Source of the DNA: Hoyosella levis
GTDB lineage: Bacteria > Actinomycetota > Actinomycetes > Mycobacteriales > Mycobacteriaceae
Assembly: GCF_026008515.1 (NCBI RefSeq)
Contig: NZ_BQYM01000007.1
Location: 124,001-188,000, forward strand
DNA length: 64,000 bases
Reading direction: 5' to 3'
Under the pieces are notes generated by a model, which worked only from the letters and a program-made list of their open reading frames with translations, was not told the origin of the DNA and did not search any database. Below are positions 37,795 to 46,415 of the stretch, in pieces. Position numbers and translations under genes: made by a program. Each line of letters begins with the position of its first letter. Within the stretch, counting starts at the first letter, position 1.

Positions 37795-39258
37795 CTACAT
37801 CTTGACGCCGATGTACTTGGTCTCGAGGAACTCGTCGATGCCGATGAGCCCGCCCTCGCGGCCGAGGCCGGATTCCTTGACACCACCGAAGGGCGCGGCG
37901 GGGTTGGAGACCACGCCCTGGTTGAGGCCGACCATGCCGGACTCGAGTGCCTCGCTCACGCGCAGCCCGCGGCGAAGGCTCTCGGTGTAGACGTAGGCGA
38001 CAAGCCCGAAGGGGGTGTCGTTGGCGCGGCTGATGACCTCGTCCTCGGTATCGAAGATGCTGATCGCGGCGACGGGGCCGAAGATCTCGGTGTGGGTCAT
38101 CTCGGCATCGTCGGGCACGCCGGTGAGGACGGTGGCGGGGTAGAAGTAGCCCTCGCGGTTGAGGCGCTCCCCGCCGAGGAGGACGTCGGCACCGCGGCGG
38201 GTGGCATCGTCGACGAGGGTCTCGACCTTCTGGATCGCGGCCTGGTCGATGAGGGGGCCGACGATGAGGCCGCTCTCCACGCCACGGGCGGGCGTGTACT
38301 TGCTGAGCTCCTCGACGAGCTTGTGCGTGAACTCGTTGGCGATGTCGCGGTGGACGTAGATGCGGTTGGCCGCGGTGCACGCCTGCCCGATGTTGCGCAT
38401 CTTGGCGAGGATGGCGCCCGTGACCGCCTCGTCGAGGTTGGCGTCGTCGAACACGATGAAGGGCGCGTTGCCGCCGAGCTCCATCGAGGTGCGCATGACG
38501 GTCTTGGCGCATTGGCCGAGGAGGATCTTTCCGACCTCGGTCGAGCCGGTAAACGAAAGCTTGCGGCTGCGGGGGTCGTGGATCAGCGGCGGCATGACCT
38601 TGGAGGGTTCGGTGGTGAGGATGACGTTGACGCTGCCGGCGGGTGCTCCTGCGCGCTGGAGGATCTCGGCGAGGGCGAGCATCGAGAGGGGAGTGGCCTC
38701 GGCGGGCTTGATGATGCTGGTGCAGCCGGCGGCGAGAGCTGGGCCGATCTTGCGGGTGCCCATGGCCATGGGGAAGTTCCACGGAGTGATGAGCAGCGAG
38801 GGCCCGACGGGCTCGTGGCGCACGATGAAGCGCGCACCGCCGGCGGGGGCGTCCATGTAGCCGCCGTTGATGCGGACGGCTTCCTCGGAGAACCAGCGGA
38901 AGAACTCGGCGGCGTAGGCGATCTCGCCCTTGGCCTCGGCGAGGGGCTTGCCCATCTCGAGGGTCATGATCAGCGCGAGGCGCTCCTGCTCGGCCATGAG
39001 GATGTCGTAGGCGCGGCGGAGGATCTCGCTGCGCTCCCGCGGTGGCATGGCGGCGAGTCCTGGCTGCGCCTTGTCTGCTGCCTCGAGGGCGGCCATGGCC
39101 TCATCGGGGCTGGCGTCGGCGACCTCGCACAGGGTGGCGCCGGTCGAGGGATCGGTCACCGCCATGGTGCGGGCGGTCTCGACGAATTCTCCGCCGATGA
39201 AGAGTCCGGTGGGGACGGAAGCGATCGCGTCGCGCTCGTCCTGGGGCGTGGGGGCCAT
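37795..39258 (-). CDS. gabD: NAD(P)-dependent succinate-semialdehyde dehydrogenase
   Basis: A 487-residue aldehyde dehydrogenase oxidising succinate semialdehyde to succinate, the last step of GABA breakdown. Catalytic Cys294 (NIGQACTAANR), general base Glu260 (MELGGNAPF) and oxyanion Asn161 (ITPWNFPMAMGTRKIGPALA) are present, with FTGSTEVGK for cofactor binding. The GabD assignment rests on overall similarity and on the divergent aminotransferase gene. A 100-base shared promoter region contains a GntR-type palindrome. Confidence 0.9.
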   Translation of the reverse strand: MAPTPQDERDAIASVPTGLFIGGEFVETARTMAVTDPSTGATLCEVADASPDEAMAALEAADKAQPGLAAMPPRERSEILRRAYDILMAEQERLALIMTLEMGKPLAEAKGEIAYAAEFFRWFSEEAVRINGGYMDAPAGGARFIVRHEPVGPSLLITPWNFPMAMGTRKIGPALAAGCTSIIKPAEATPLSMLALAEILQRAGAPAGSVNVILTTEPSKVMPPLIHDPRSRKLSFTGSTEVGKILLGQCAKTVMRTSMELGGNAPFIVFDDANLDEAVTGAILAKMRNIGQACTAANRIYVHRDIANEFTHKLVEELSKYTPARGVESGLIVGPLIDQAAIQKVETLVDDATRRGADVLLGGERLNREGYFYPATVLTGVPDDAEMTHTEIFGPVAAISIFDTEDEVISRANDTPFGLVAYVYTESLRRGLRVSEALESGMVGLNQGVVSNPAAPFGGVKESGLGREGGLIGIDEFLETKYIGVKM

Positions 39259-39304
39259 CGCATCTCCTTGCGGGCATTGCCTACAGTTCCGCAGTCATGG
39301 TATG

Positions 39305-39330
39305 CCTATTGTCAACAATCCGACAATAGG
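39305..39330. promoter_or_regulatory. GntR-type operator in the gabD/gabT promoter region
   Basis: A perfect 9-bp inverted repeat, CCTATTGTC (39305-39313) and GACAATAGG (39322-39330), contains the smaller palindrome ATTGTCAACAAT (39308-39319). TTGT..ACAA is typical of FadR-subfamily GntR sites. The 13-mer ATTGTCAACAATC occurs again at 51306-51318, beside a cluster that encodes a GntR regulator. Confidence 0.65.
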
Positions 39331-39358
39331 ATGTCCCCTTCAAGGATGGAGCCTGACA

Positions 39359-40600
39359 GTGACCCGGCTATCGCCCCTTCTCAAGCAAGCCACCCCCGTC
39401 ACCGTCGAGCGAGGCGAGGGCAGCTACCTCTACGGCACCGATGGTCGCCGCTACCTCGACTTCACCGCCGGCATCGGCGTCACGAGCACCGGTCACTGCC
39501 ACCCCCGCGTCGTGGAGGCCGCCCAGAAGCAGGTCGCCTCCCTCATCCACGGCCAATACACCACCGTCATGCACAAGCCGATGATCGAGCTCATCGAGAA
39601 GCTCGGCGGGGTGCTCCCGCCCAGCCTCGACTCGGTCTTCTTCGCCAACTCCGGCAGCGAGGCCGTCGAGGCCGCCCTCCGCCTCGCCCGCCAGGCCACC
39701 GGACGCCCCAACGTCATCGTCTTCCACGGCGGCTTCCACGGCCGCACCGTCGCCGCGGCATCCATGACCACCTCCGGCACCCGCTTCAGCGCAGGCTTCA
39801 GCCCGCTGATGGCAGGCGTGCACGTCGCGCCGTTCCCCACCGCCTACCGCTGGGGCTGGACCGAGGAGGAGGCCACCGCCTTCGCCCTGCGCGAGCTCGA
39901 CTTCCTCTTCGCCACCATCAGCGCCCCCAACGAGACCGCCGCGTTCATCATCGAGCCAGTCCTCGGCGAAGGCGGCTACATCCCCGCCAACACCACCTTC
40001 ATGCAGGGCCTGCGCGAGCGCGCCGACAAGCACGGCATCCTGCTCGTCATCGATGAGATCCAGACCGGCTTCGGCCGCACCGGCAAGTACTTCGGCCACC
40101 AGCACTTCGACGTCAAGCCGGACATCATCACCCTCGCCAAGGGCATCGCCAGCGGCTTCCCCATCTCCGGCATCGCCGCGTCCGAGGAGCTCATGTCCAA
40201 GGCCTGGCCCGGGTCGCAGGGCGGCACCTATGGCGGCAACGCCGTCGCCTGCGCCGCTGCCTGCGCCACCCTCGACGTCATCCGCGACGAGGGCCTTGTG
40301 GAGAACGCCGCCGCCCGCGGCACCCAGTTGCTCGACGGCGTCACCAGCCTCAAGACTCCCGCCGTGGGACAGACGCGCGGGCTCGGGCTGCTCGTCGGCA
40401 ACGAGTTCGTCGACGCCGACGGCAACCCCGATGGCGCCACGGCCGCCGCCGCGCAGAAGCTCGCCGCCAGCAAGGGCCTGCTCCTGCTGATGTGCGGCGC
40501 CTATATGAACACCGTGCGCATGATCCCGCCGCTCGTCGTCACCGAGGAGCAGGTCGATGATGCCCTCGGCACCTGGAAGGAAGTCCTCGCCGAGATCTAG
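39359..40600 (+). CDS. gabT: Class III aminotransferase, 4-aminobutyrate aminotransferase-like
   Basis: A 413-residue PLP-dependent transaminase. PLP Lys261 is in ITLAKGIASGFP, Asp232 in LVIDEIQTGFGRTG contacts the pyridine nitrogen, and GSEAVEAALRLAR binds the phosphate. Divergent pairing with gabD suggests GABA as substrate, but class III enzymes acting on other omega-amino acids look alike, so the symbol is provisional. Start at GTG 39359, with AAGGATGGAG 7 bases upstream. A strong terminator follows. Confidence 0.82.
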   Translation: MTRLSPLLKQATPVTVERGEGSYLYGTDGRRYLDFTAGIGVTSTGHCHPRVVEAAQKQVASLIHGQYTTVMHKPMIELIEKLGGVLPPSLDSVFFANSGSEAVEAALRLARQATGRPNVIVFHGGFHGRTVAAASMTTSGTRFSAGFSPLMAGVHVAPFPTAYRWGWTEEEATAFALRELDFLFATISAPNETAAFIIEPVLGEGGYIPANTTFMQGLRERADKHGILLVIDEIQTGFGRTGKYFGHQHFDVKPDIITLAKGIASGFPISGIAASEELMSKAWPGSQGGTYGGNAVACAAACATLDVIRDEGLVENAAARGTQLLDGVTSLKTPAVGQTRGLGLLVGNEFVDADGNPDGATAAAAQKLAASKGLLLLMCGAYMNTVRMIPPLVVTEEQVDDALGTWKEVLAEI

Positions 40601-40641
40601 GCCGCGTCTCCCGCGAGGCCGACTCCCTCAGGAGGCCGCGC

Positions 40642-40688
40642 GATCATGAAGCCCCAGCCACCTCCCACGTGGCTGGGGCTTCACGATC
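40642..40688 (+). terminator. Hairpin terminator after gabT
   Basis: TGAAGCCCCAGCCAC (40647-40661) pairs perfectly with 40669-40683. One mismatch further out, GATC pairs with GATC, giving a stem of about 20 bp with a 7-nt loop. Confidence 0.88.
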
Positions 40689-40739
40689 GCGGCTCCGGAC
40701 CACGCGGCCAGGCAACCCTGGTCCCGTACAGTGCGGGTC

Positions 40740-42014
40740 ATGCGCTCTCCGATCCCGGACTACATGCTGGAAGTCCTCGTAGATTGCCGCACCGCCGATG
40801 GGGGCAGCGTCGCCGACTACATCCCTGAGCTGGCCCGCGCTGATCCCGATCGGCTCGCGCTGGCCATCGCGACCCCCGAGGGAGCGCTATACAGCGCTGG
40901 CGATGACGAGGTGGAGTTCTCGATCCAGTCGATCTCCAAGCCGTTCGCCTACGCCCTCGCGTTGCACGACAACACCCTGGAGGAGGTGCTCGCGAAGATC
41001 GGGGTGGAGCCGTCGGGCGATGCGTTCAACGAGATCTCGCTGGAGGACAAGACGGGTCGGCCGCGCAATCCGATGATCAACGCGGGCGCCATCGCCACGC
41101 ACTCGCTCATCCATGGCGCCAACTGGGAGGAGCGGACCGAGCGCTTCCGGCGCCGGATGAGCATCCTCGCGAACCGGGAACTGTGGTTCGACGATGCGGT
41201 GTTCGAGTCGGAGATGGGCACCGCGCACCGCAATCTTGCCATCGGCTACATGCTGCGCACCGTCGGCATCCTCGAGGGCGATCCCATCGACATCGTGCGC
41301 GGCTATATCCGGCAATGCTCGCTGGAAGTCACCACTCGCGATCTCGCGACAATGGCCGCGACGCTGGCCAATGGGGGCGTGCAGCCACAGACGGGGCAGC
41401 GAGTGTTCGGCGATCTCACCGCGCGCCAGGTGCTCAGCGTGATGATGACCTGCGGCATGTATGACGCGGCGGGGGACTGGGTGTCGACGGTGGGCATTCC
41501 CGCGAAATCTGGTGTTGCCGGGGGAGTGATCGGCGTCCTGCCCGGGCAGGTGGGCATCGCGGCCTTCTCTCCGAGGCTGGACGAGCACGGCAACAGCACC
41601 CGAGGCGTGAAGGTGTTCGAGCGGCTGAGCACGGACATGGGCATGCACCTGATGGAGGTGCCTCCGGTAGGGCAGGCGGTGCTGCGTGGCGTATCGGACC
41701 GTGATGGCGTGGCGGTGTTCCGGTTGCAGGGCTCGATCCGGTTCTCCGGCGCGGAGGCGGTGCTGCGTGAGATCGAGTCCCACGAGGTCCTCGATGACGG
41801 TGTGGTGCTAGACCTGAGCAGGGTGAGCGGGGTGAGTGACGTGGCGCGACGAATGATGCTCGAGGCGGTGCGCCGCTTGGTGCTCCACGATGGCAAGACC
41901 GTGATGCTGGTCGACCCGGACGCAATGCTGGGGGAGCCCGACGCGGGCGAGGGCGTGCGCCCCGATGTCCACCGCGAGCTCGATGAGGCACTCGCGGCCC
42001 TGCAGGCCCGGTAG
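40740..42014 (+). CDS. glsA: Glutaminase A fused to a STAS domain
   Basis: This enzyme hydrolyses glutamine to glutamate and ammonia. Residues about 1-300 are the beta-lactamase-fold glutaminase with Ser64 and Lys67 (SIQSISKPFA), NPMINAGAIA and GIPAKSGVAGG. Residues about 320-420 form a STAS domain (GVAVFRLQGSIRFSGAEAVL, VVLDLSRVSGVSDVARRM), a fusion known in actinobacterial glutaminases and probably regulatory. I prefer ATG 40740, because a TACAGT -10-like box ends 6 bases upstream and no ribosome site is seen, suggesting a leaderless message; GTG 40731 would add three residues. The neighbouring GABA genes fit a glutamine/glutamate/GABA theme. Confidence 0.92.
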   Translation: MRSPIPDYMLEVLVDCRTADGGSVADYIPELARADPDRLALAIATPEGALYSAGDDEVEFSIQSISKPFAYALALHDNTLEEVLAKIGVEPSGDAFNEISLEDKTGRPRNPMINAGAIATHSLIHGANWEERTERFRRRMSILANRELWFDDAVFESEMGTAHRNLAIGYMLRTVGILEGDPIDIVRGYIRQCSLEVTTRDLATMAATLANGGVQPQTGQRVFGDLTARQVLSVMMTCGMYDAAGDWVSTVGIPAKSGVAGGVIGVLPGQVGIAAFSPRLDEHGNSTRGVKVFERLSTDMGMHLMEVPPVGQAVLRGVSDRDGVAVFRLQGSIRFSGAEAVLREIESHEVLDDGVVLDLSRVSGVSDVARRMMLEAVRRLVLHDGKTVMLVDPDAMLGEPDAGEGVRPDVHRELDEALAALQAR

Positions 42015-42083
42015 GCGGGGCCATCAGCGGCCCGCGACTCGATACGATGGGGCCGTCGTGCGCGGACCTAGGAGCGGTGGAAC

Positions 42084-42875
42084 ATGAGCAGTGACACGCT
42101 GGTGATGATCGCTGCCGCGGAGGCCGTGATCATCCTCGTGCTGGCATGGCTGCTCGCGCGTAGCAATCGCCAGGTGGCGAGCCTGCGGGAGGAGTTGCGT
42201 GCCCGCGCGGCAAAGCGGCTTCTCGCAGGCAGCCGGGATGCCCTAAAGACCGTGTGGAACACAGCGAGCCTCGTGCGCGCCAAGGGCATCGGCGCGGCCG
42301 TGCGATCCTCGGTGGAGGACCTCGCGGGGTGGGCGCAGGTGGAGCGGCCCGACCTGGCTCGCATGGCTGTGGACGGGCGCGTCGTGATCCTGTTCTCCGA
42401 CATCGAGGGTTCCACCACATTGAACGAGCACCTCGGCGATCAAGCGTGGGTGCGCCTGCTGGCCAAGCATGACCGGGTGGTGCGGCTGGCGGTGGCGCGC
42501 CATCACGGCCATGTCGTCAAGAGCCAGGGCGACGGCTTCATGGTCGCGTTCCAGTCCCCGGACGATGCGGTGCTGTGCGCGGTAGCCATCCAGGACCAGT
42601 TCGCGCGGGCGAGCTGGGCCTCGCGCAGCGGGGTGCGGGTGCGGATCGGGATCCATTCCGGGCGCTCGGTGCGGCGCGGCGATGACCTGTTCGGCCGCAA
42701 CGTGGCGATGGCGGCGCGGGTGGAGAGCCAAGCCGAGGGCGGGGAGACCCTGATCTCGGAATCTGTGCGCAAGCGCCTCGATCCCGGGTTGCCCATCTTG
42801 ATCGAGGGGCACCGCGAGGCCGAGCTCAAGGGATTCGAGGGAACCCACGTGCTGCACCTGGTGAGCTCCAGCTGA
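42084..42875 (+). CDS. Class III nucleotidyl cyclase, single membrane anchor
   Basis: A 263-residue protein with one N-terminal membrane span (about 7-26), a basic linker and a cytosolic class III cyclase domain (about 98-262). Metal-binding Asp106 ([10 protein letters not shown]) and Asp150 (GDGFMVAF), substrate-selecting Lys146 and the [13 protein letters not shown] segment carrying the transition-state Asn and Arg are all present, so an active adenylate cyclase homodimer is plausible. ATG 42084, with AGGAGCGGTGG upstream. It is 69 bases downstream of the glutaminase-STAS gene in the same direction. Confidence 0.9.
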   Translation: MSSDTLVMIAAAEAVIILVLAWLLARSNRQVASLREELRARAAKRLLAGSRDALKTVWNTASLVRAKGIGAAVRSSVEDLAGWAQVERPDLARMAVDGRVVILFSDIEGSTTLNEHLGDQAWVRLLAKHDRVVRLAVARHHGHVVKSQGDGFMVAFQSPDDAVLCAVAIQDQFARASWASRSGVRVRIGIHSGRSVRRGDDLFGRNVAMAARVESQAEGGETLISESVRKRLDPGLPILIEGHREAELKGFEGTHVLHLVSSS

Positions 42876-42898
42876 TCGCCGGGGCGCGGGTGTTTAGG

Positions 42899-42950
42899 CC
42901 CCTCCCGGCCGCGCCAACCGGCCGCCCCTCCCGGCCGCGCCAACCGGCCG
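42899..42950. repeat. Two tandem 26-bp repeats abutting a family B hairpin
   Basis: Two identical 26-bp units (42899-42924 and 42925-42950) of a C/G-rich sequence beginning CCCCTCCCGG and ending CCAACCGGCCG run directly into the left arm of the hairpin at 42948. On the far side (about 43000-43070) are degenerate repeats of ACTCGCGGGGGCCG. Confidence 0.85.
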
Positions 42951-43010
42951 CGAGTGTGCGATGTGCGACAGCTTTTCCTCGATGACCTGTCGTTTTTCGC
43001 ACACTCGCGG
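42948..43010. repeat. Dispersed hairpin element, family B (copy 3, asymmetric)
   Basis: The left arm 42948-42971 and right arm 42987-43010 pair at 20 of 24 positions with a 15-nt gap. The four mismatches form one central block (TGTG against AAAA), the same location as in the copy at 36731. It lies between the cyclase gene and the convergent VOC gene. Confidence 0.88.
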
Positions 43011-43091
43011 GGGCCGGGCGCACACCCGCGGGGGCCGCGTGCCCACACTCGCGGGGGCCGAAGGCGCGGGGGCTACTTGCGCCGTACCGGA

Positions 43092-43886
43092 TTACGCGGG
43101 CATCTCCCCGACGGTGGTGGACATGTCGATGAGGCCCAGTGTCTCGCCCTGCGGAGACTGCACGACGCTCATCCGTCCGTAGGGGCTGTCCGACGGTGGC
43201 ATGAGAATGGTGCCGCCGTGGCTGGTGGCGGCGTCGGTGGCGGCGTCGCAATTCTCGACGGCGAAGTACGCGTTCCACATCGGCGGGACCTCGGCGGGAG
43301 CCATGTCGTTGAGCATCATCCCCGCCACGCCCTCGCCACCGAGCTCGGCAACGAAGTACGTCATGCCTTCCTCGGAGAGCTGCTTGTAGCTGTAGCCGAA
43401 GAGCTTCGCGTAGAAGTCCTTGGCACCGTCGATGTCGCGGGTGTGCAGCTCGTTCCAGCACATGCCGCCGGGCTCGTTGACCACGGCGGCGCCGGTGTGA
43501 TCGATGGGCTGCCACAAGCCGAAAAAGGCGCCGGTCGGGTCGACGATGATGGCCATGCGGCCCTCGGTCATCACGTCCATCGGTGCTACGGGCACCTGCG
43601 CCCCGTTCGCGGCCGCGGCTTCGGCAGTCGCGTCCGCATCCTCGGTGGCCAGGTAGGTCGTCCACGCCGAGGGCATGTCCTCCATGCCTTGCGGCTTCGG
43701 CATGATGCCCGCGGCGACGTGCCCGTTCTTGCGCGCGATGAGGTAGCCGCCCGTCTCGGTCGCGGTCTCCTCGAACTCCCAGCCCATCACTGCCCCGTAG
43801 AACTCCCTGGCGCGCGCGACATCATCGACCGCGCAGTCTGCCCAGCAGGGGGTTCCAGCGGGCCAAGCGGTATCCCGGATCGTCAT
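43092..43886 (-). CDS. Two-domain VOC (glyoxalase/bleomycin-resistance fold) protein
   Basis: A 264-residue protein made of two VOC modules (about 8-128 and 138-260), each with the beta-alpha-beta-beta-beta pattern: GTPCWADCAVDDVARAREFY followed by IIVDPTGAFFGLWQP, and MCWNELHTRDIDGAKDFYA followed by VVQSPQGETLGLIDM. Family members bind metals and small molecules or act as dioxygenases and isomerases; the substrate here is unknown. ATG 43886 has GAGGAGG 5 bases upstream; a longer reading is not supported. Confidence 0.85.
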   Translation of the reverse strand: MTIRDTAWPAGTPCWADCAVDDVARAREFYGAVMGWEFEETATETGGYLIARKNGHVAAGIMPKPQGMEDMPSAWTTYLATEDADATAEAAAANGAQVPVAPMDVMTEGRMAIIVDPTGAFFGLWQPIDHTGAAVVNEPGGMCWNELHTRDIDGAKDFYAKLFGYSYKQLSEEGMTYFVAELGGEGVAGMMLNDMAPAEVPPMWNAYFAVENCDAATDAATSHGGTILMPPSDSPYGRMSVVQSPQGETLGLIDMSTTVGEMPA

Positions 43887-44082
43887 GATTCCTCCTCGTG
43901 AAGTGTGCCTTCGGGAGAGGGTGCGGCGGGAAGCTCTCCCTGTGATGCACGCTACGCACGGAGTCCGACAACAACGCCGGGATGGGTTACGGCTGCGCGA
44001 CGGCTTGGCGAAGAATCGACCCCTGTCCTGCCACACCGACTGCTGCTCGACAGCCGCGAGCGAGCACCCCGCCGCGGCCGCA

Positions 44083-44700
44083 TCACGCCGGTTCGAGCGG
44101 TCCGGTGAGGTAGCGCTGCAGGGTGGGCGCGATGAGCCGCACTACTTCGGCGGCGGGGGCGTCGGCGATGGGCTCGATGCGCACCAGGTAGCGGGTGACG
44201 GCGAGGCCGAGCAGTTGCGAGAGGGCGAGGTTGGCGCGGAGCCGCCGCTCCTGCTCGTCACCGTCGAGGGCGGTGATGAGGACGGGGATCAGCTGGTGGT
44301 TGATGAACTCGCGGATCGCGGTGGTCATGCCGTCCTGGGCGAGAACAGCCCGCAGGGTGTGCGCGAGGCCGGTGCCGGCAGGGGAGTCCCAGACGGCGAC
44401 GAATGCTTCGGCGAAGCGGTGCCCGAGCTCTGATCGCGGGCCATTAATGATGCCCTTCACGACATCGACGGGATTGATGGGGGCGCGCATCGCCGCGATG
44501 AACAGTTGCTGCTTGGTGCCGAAATGGTGATGGATGAGCGCGGGGTCGACCTGGGCGCGAGCGGCGATGCGGCGGATGCTCGCTTTGTCGAAACCGTCCT
44601 CGGCGAAGAGTTCCCGGGCGGCGTCGAGGATGCTCTCGCGGGTCTCGGCGGGATCGCCCGGTCGGCGTCCGCGCTGGCTGGCTGGCGGTTGCTCGGGCAT
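44083..44700 (-). CDS. TetR family regulator of the adjacent ABC exporter
   Basis: A 205-residue TetR protein with DNA-binding domain TRESILDAARELFAEDGFDK and ASIRRIAARAQVDPALIHHH. The C-terminal region (LIHHHFGTKQQLF and beyond) is typical of drug-responsive members. It is the third gene of an ATPase-permease-TetR run on the minus strand, comparable to Rv1218c-Rv1217c with Rv1219c. Start ATG 44700, with AGGAAGG upstream. It probably represses its own operon at the palindrome at 46259-46271, which is inferred. Confidence 0.85.
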   Translation of the reverse strand: MPEQPPASQRGRRPGDPAETRESILDAARELFAEDGFDKASIRRIAARAQVDPALIHHHFGTKQQLFIAAMRAPINPVDVVKGIINGPRSELGHRFAEAFVAVWDSPAGTGLAHTLRAVLAQDGMTTAIREFINHQLIPVLITALDGDEQERRLRANLALSQLLGLAVTRYLVRIEPIADAPAAEVVRLIAPTLQRYLTGPLEPA

Positions 44701-44737
44701 GGGGTCCTTCCTGGTGATGGGGTGCGGCGGCGCAAGG

Positions 44738-45475
44738 TCATGGGGTGCGGCGGCGCAGGGTGGCAGCGGCGAGCACGAGGGCCAGCGCGGCCACTCCCGC
44801 GACGATGCCGATATCGCCCCAGATCTCGGCGGTGGCGGGGGAGGGCGCAGCGATCTCCTGGAGCGCTCTGACGCCATAGGTGAGAGGCAGGATGTCGCTG
44901 ATGTGCTGGAGGACGATGTTCATCTCTGGACGGGGCACGAACAGTCCGCACAGCAGGATCTGGGGGAACGCGATCAGCGGCATGAACTGCACTGACTGGA
45001 ACTCGGTGCGGGCGAAGGCGCTGGTGAACAGGCCGATGGAGACGCCGAGGAGCGCGTTGACGACGGCAACCAGCGCGACGAGAGCGGTGCCGGCCGTGGG
45101 GCGCACATCGAACGCGAAGTACGCGATCGTGATCGTGACAGCGGCCTGCGCGGCGGCGGCGAGGCCGAACGCGAGGCCGTAGCCGAAGAGCAGGTCGAGC
45201 TTGTGCAGCGGGGACGCCATGAGCCGCTCGAGGGTGCCGGAGGTGCGTTCGCGGAGCATGGCGATGCTGGTGATGAGGAACATGACGGTGAACGGCAGGA
45301 TGCCGAGCATGATCGTGGCGATGCCCTGGAACAGCATCGCGTTGTCCTCGTACATGAAGTACAGGATGGTCAGCAGGAAGCTGGGCAGCAGCAGGATCAT
45401 CGCGATGGTGCGATGGTCGCGGCCGAGCTGGCGCAGGACCCTGCGGGTGGTGGCGAGCAGGATTCGGATGTTCAT
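44738..45475 (-). CDS. ABC-2 type exporter permease
   Basis: A 245-residue membrane protein with six hydrophobic spans and the ABC-2 pattern: ATTRRVLRQLGRDHRTIAMI at the cytosolic N terminus, LRERTSGTLERLMASPLHKLD in the loop after the second span, and the PLTYGVRALQEI segment near the C terminus. It would form the membrane part of an efflux pump with the ATPase encoded just upstream (54-base gap). Similar pumps export drugs or lipids; the substrate is unknown. Confidence 0.88.
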   Translation of the reverse strand: MNIRILLATTRRVLRQLGRDHRTIAMILLLPSFLLTILYFMYEDNAMLFQGIATIMLGILPFTVMFLITSIAMLRERTSGTLERLMASPLHKLDLLFGYGLAFGLAAAAQAAVTITIAYFAFDVRPTAGTALVALVAVVNALLGVSIGLFTSAFARTEFQSVQFMPLIAFPQILLCGLFVPRPEMNIVLQHISDILPLTYGVRALQEIAAPSPATAEIWGDIGIVAGVAALALVLAAATLRRRTP

Positions 45476-45528
45476 GGTGGCCTCCGGGCGTGAGGGCGGT
45501 GGCGTGCCCCAGGGGGTCGGCTAGGCGG

Positions 45529-46242
45529 TCAGCCGCGGTGGGCTAGGGCGAGGAAGGCATCCTCGAGGTCGTCCTGGCTGGTGGTGCGGCGAATGGCGGC
45601 GGGGGTGTCGTCCGCGATGAGGCGACCGTCGCGGAGGAAGAGCAGCCGGTCGCAGCGGCGTGCCTCGTCCATGACGTGGCTGGCGACGACGATGGTGGTC
45701 CCCGCCTCGGCGAGCTGGTGGAACATGGTCCAGAGGTCCTCGCGGAGCACGGGGTCGAGGCCGACTGTGGGCTCGTCGAGCACAAGCAGGCGCGGGGTGC
45801 CGACGAGCGCGCAGGCGAGGGTGACGCGGGTGCGCTGGCCGCCGGAGAGGTCACGGACGATCCTGTCGCCCGGCAGGTGATCGAGGTGGACGGCAGCGAT
45901 GGCGCGCGCTACGTCGTTGTTGCTGCATCCGTAGAGGGCGGCGAAGTACTCGACATTCTCGGCGATGGTGAGGTCGTCGTAGACGCTGGCGTCCTGGGTG
46001 ACGTAGCGGACCGTGCCGCGCAGGGAAGGGGCGCCCGCGGGCTCGCCAAGCACGGTGATGGTGCCGGACTTGATGATCTGCACGCCGACGAGGGCGCGGA
46101 TGAGGGTGGTCTTGCCGCTGCCGCTGGGGCCAAGCAGCCCGGCGACGGTGCCCTCGGGGATGGCGAAGCCGAGCGAGTGGAGAACGGGGTGCTTTCCGCG
46201 GTGGACGGTGAGGCCGTCGACCGTGATGGCGGGGGAGGTCAT
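45529..46242 (-). CDS. ABC exporter ATP-binding protein
   Basis: A 237-residue ATPase with Walker A GPSGSGKTT (about 38-46), Q-loop VTQDASVYDDLT, signature LSGGQRTRV, Walker B LLVLDEPTVGLDP and switch His in VVASHVMDE. It energises the adjacent ABC-2 permease. I favour the ATG at 46242; the ATG at 46251 adds three residues and shares the ribosome site. The promoter region contains the palindrome TCAACGGTGTTGA. Confidence 0.9.
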   Translation of the reverse strand: MTSPAITVDGLTVHRGKHPVLHSLGFAIPEGTVAGLLGPSGSGKTTLIRALVGVQIIKSGTITVLGEPAGAPSLRGTVRYVTQDASVYDDLTIAENVEYFAALYGCSNNDVARAIAAVHLDHLPGDRIVRDLSGGQRTRVTLACALVGTPRLLVLDEPTVGLDPVLREDLWTMFHQLAEAGTTIVVASHVMDEARRCDRLLFLRDGRLIADDTPAAIRRTTSQDDLEDAFLALAHRG

Positions 46243-46258
46243 GGCACGCATCCTTAAC

Positions 46259-46271
46259 TCAACGGTGTTGA
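46259..46271. promoter_or_regulatory. Palindromic operator candidate for the ABC exporter operon
   Basis: TCAAC-GGT-GTTGA (46259-46271) has perfect 5-bp arms and lies 16 bases upstream of the ATPase start codon, within an AT-rich stretch (GAAATAAGAATAG follows). It is a natural candidate site for the TetR protein encoded at the end of the operon. Confidence 0.45.
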
Positions 46272-46415
46272 AATAAGAATAGCGCCGCGTGCGCGGCACT
46301 GGCAATGCCTGACGCGTCTACGGTTGCGTAACCACGCCCTCGTCCTCAAAAGTGTGATCCGTGCTACCCGATCCCGGTGGCGCGGACGACGAGCTTCGAG
46401 ACGAAGGAACCACTG

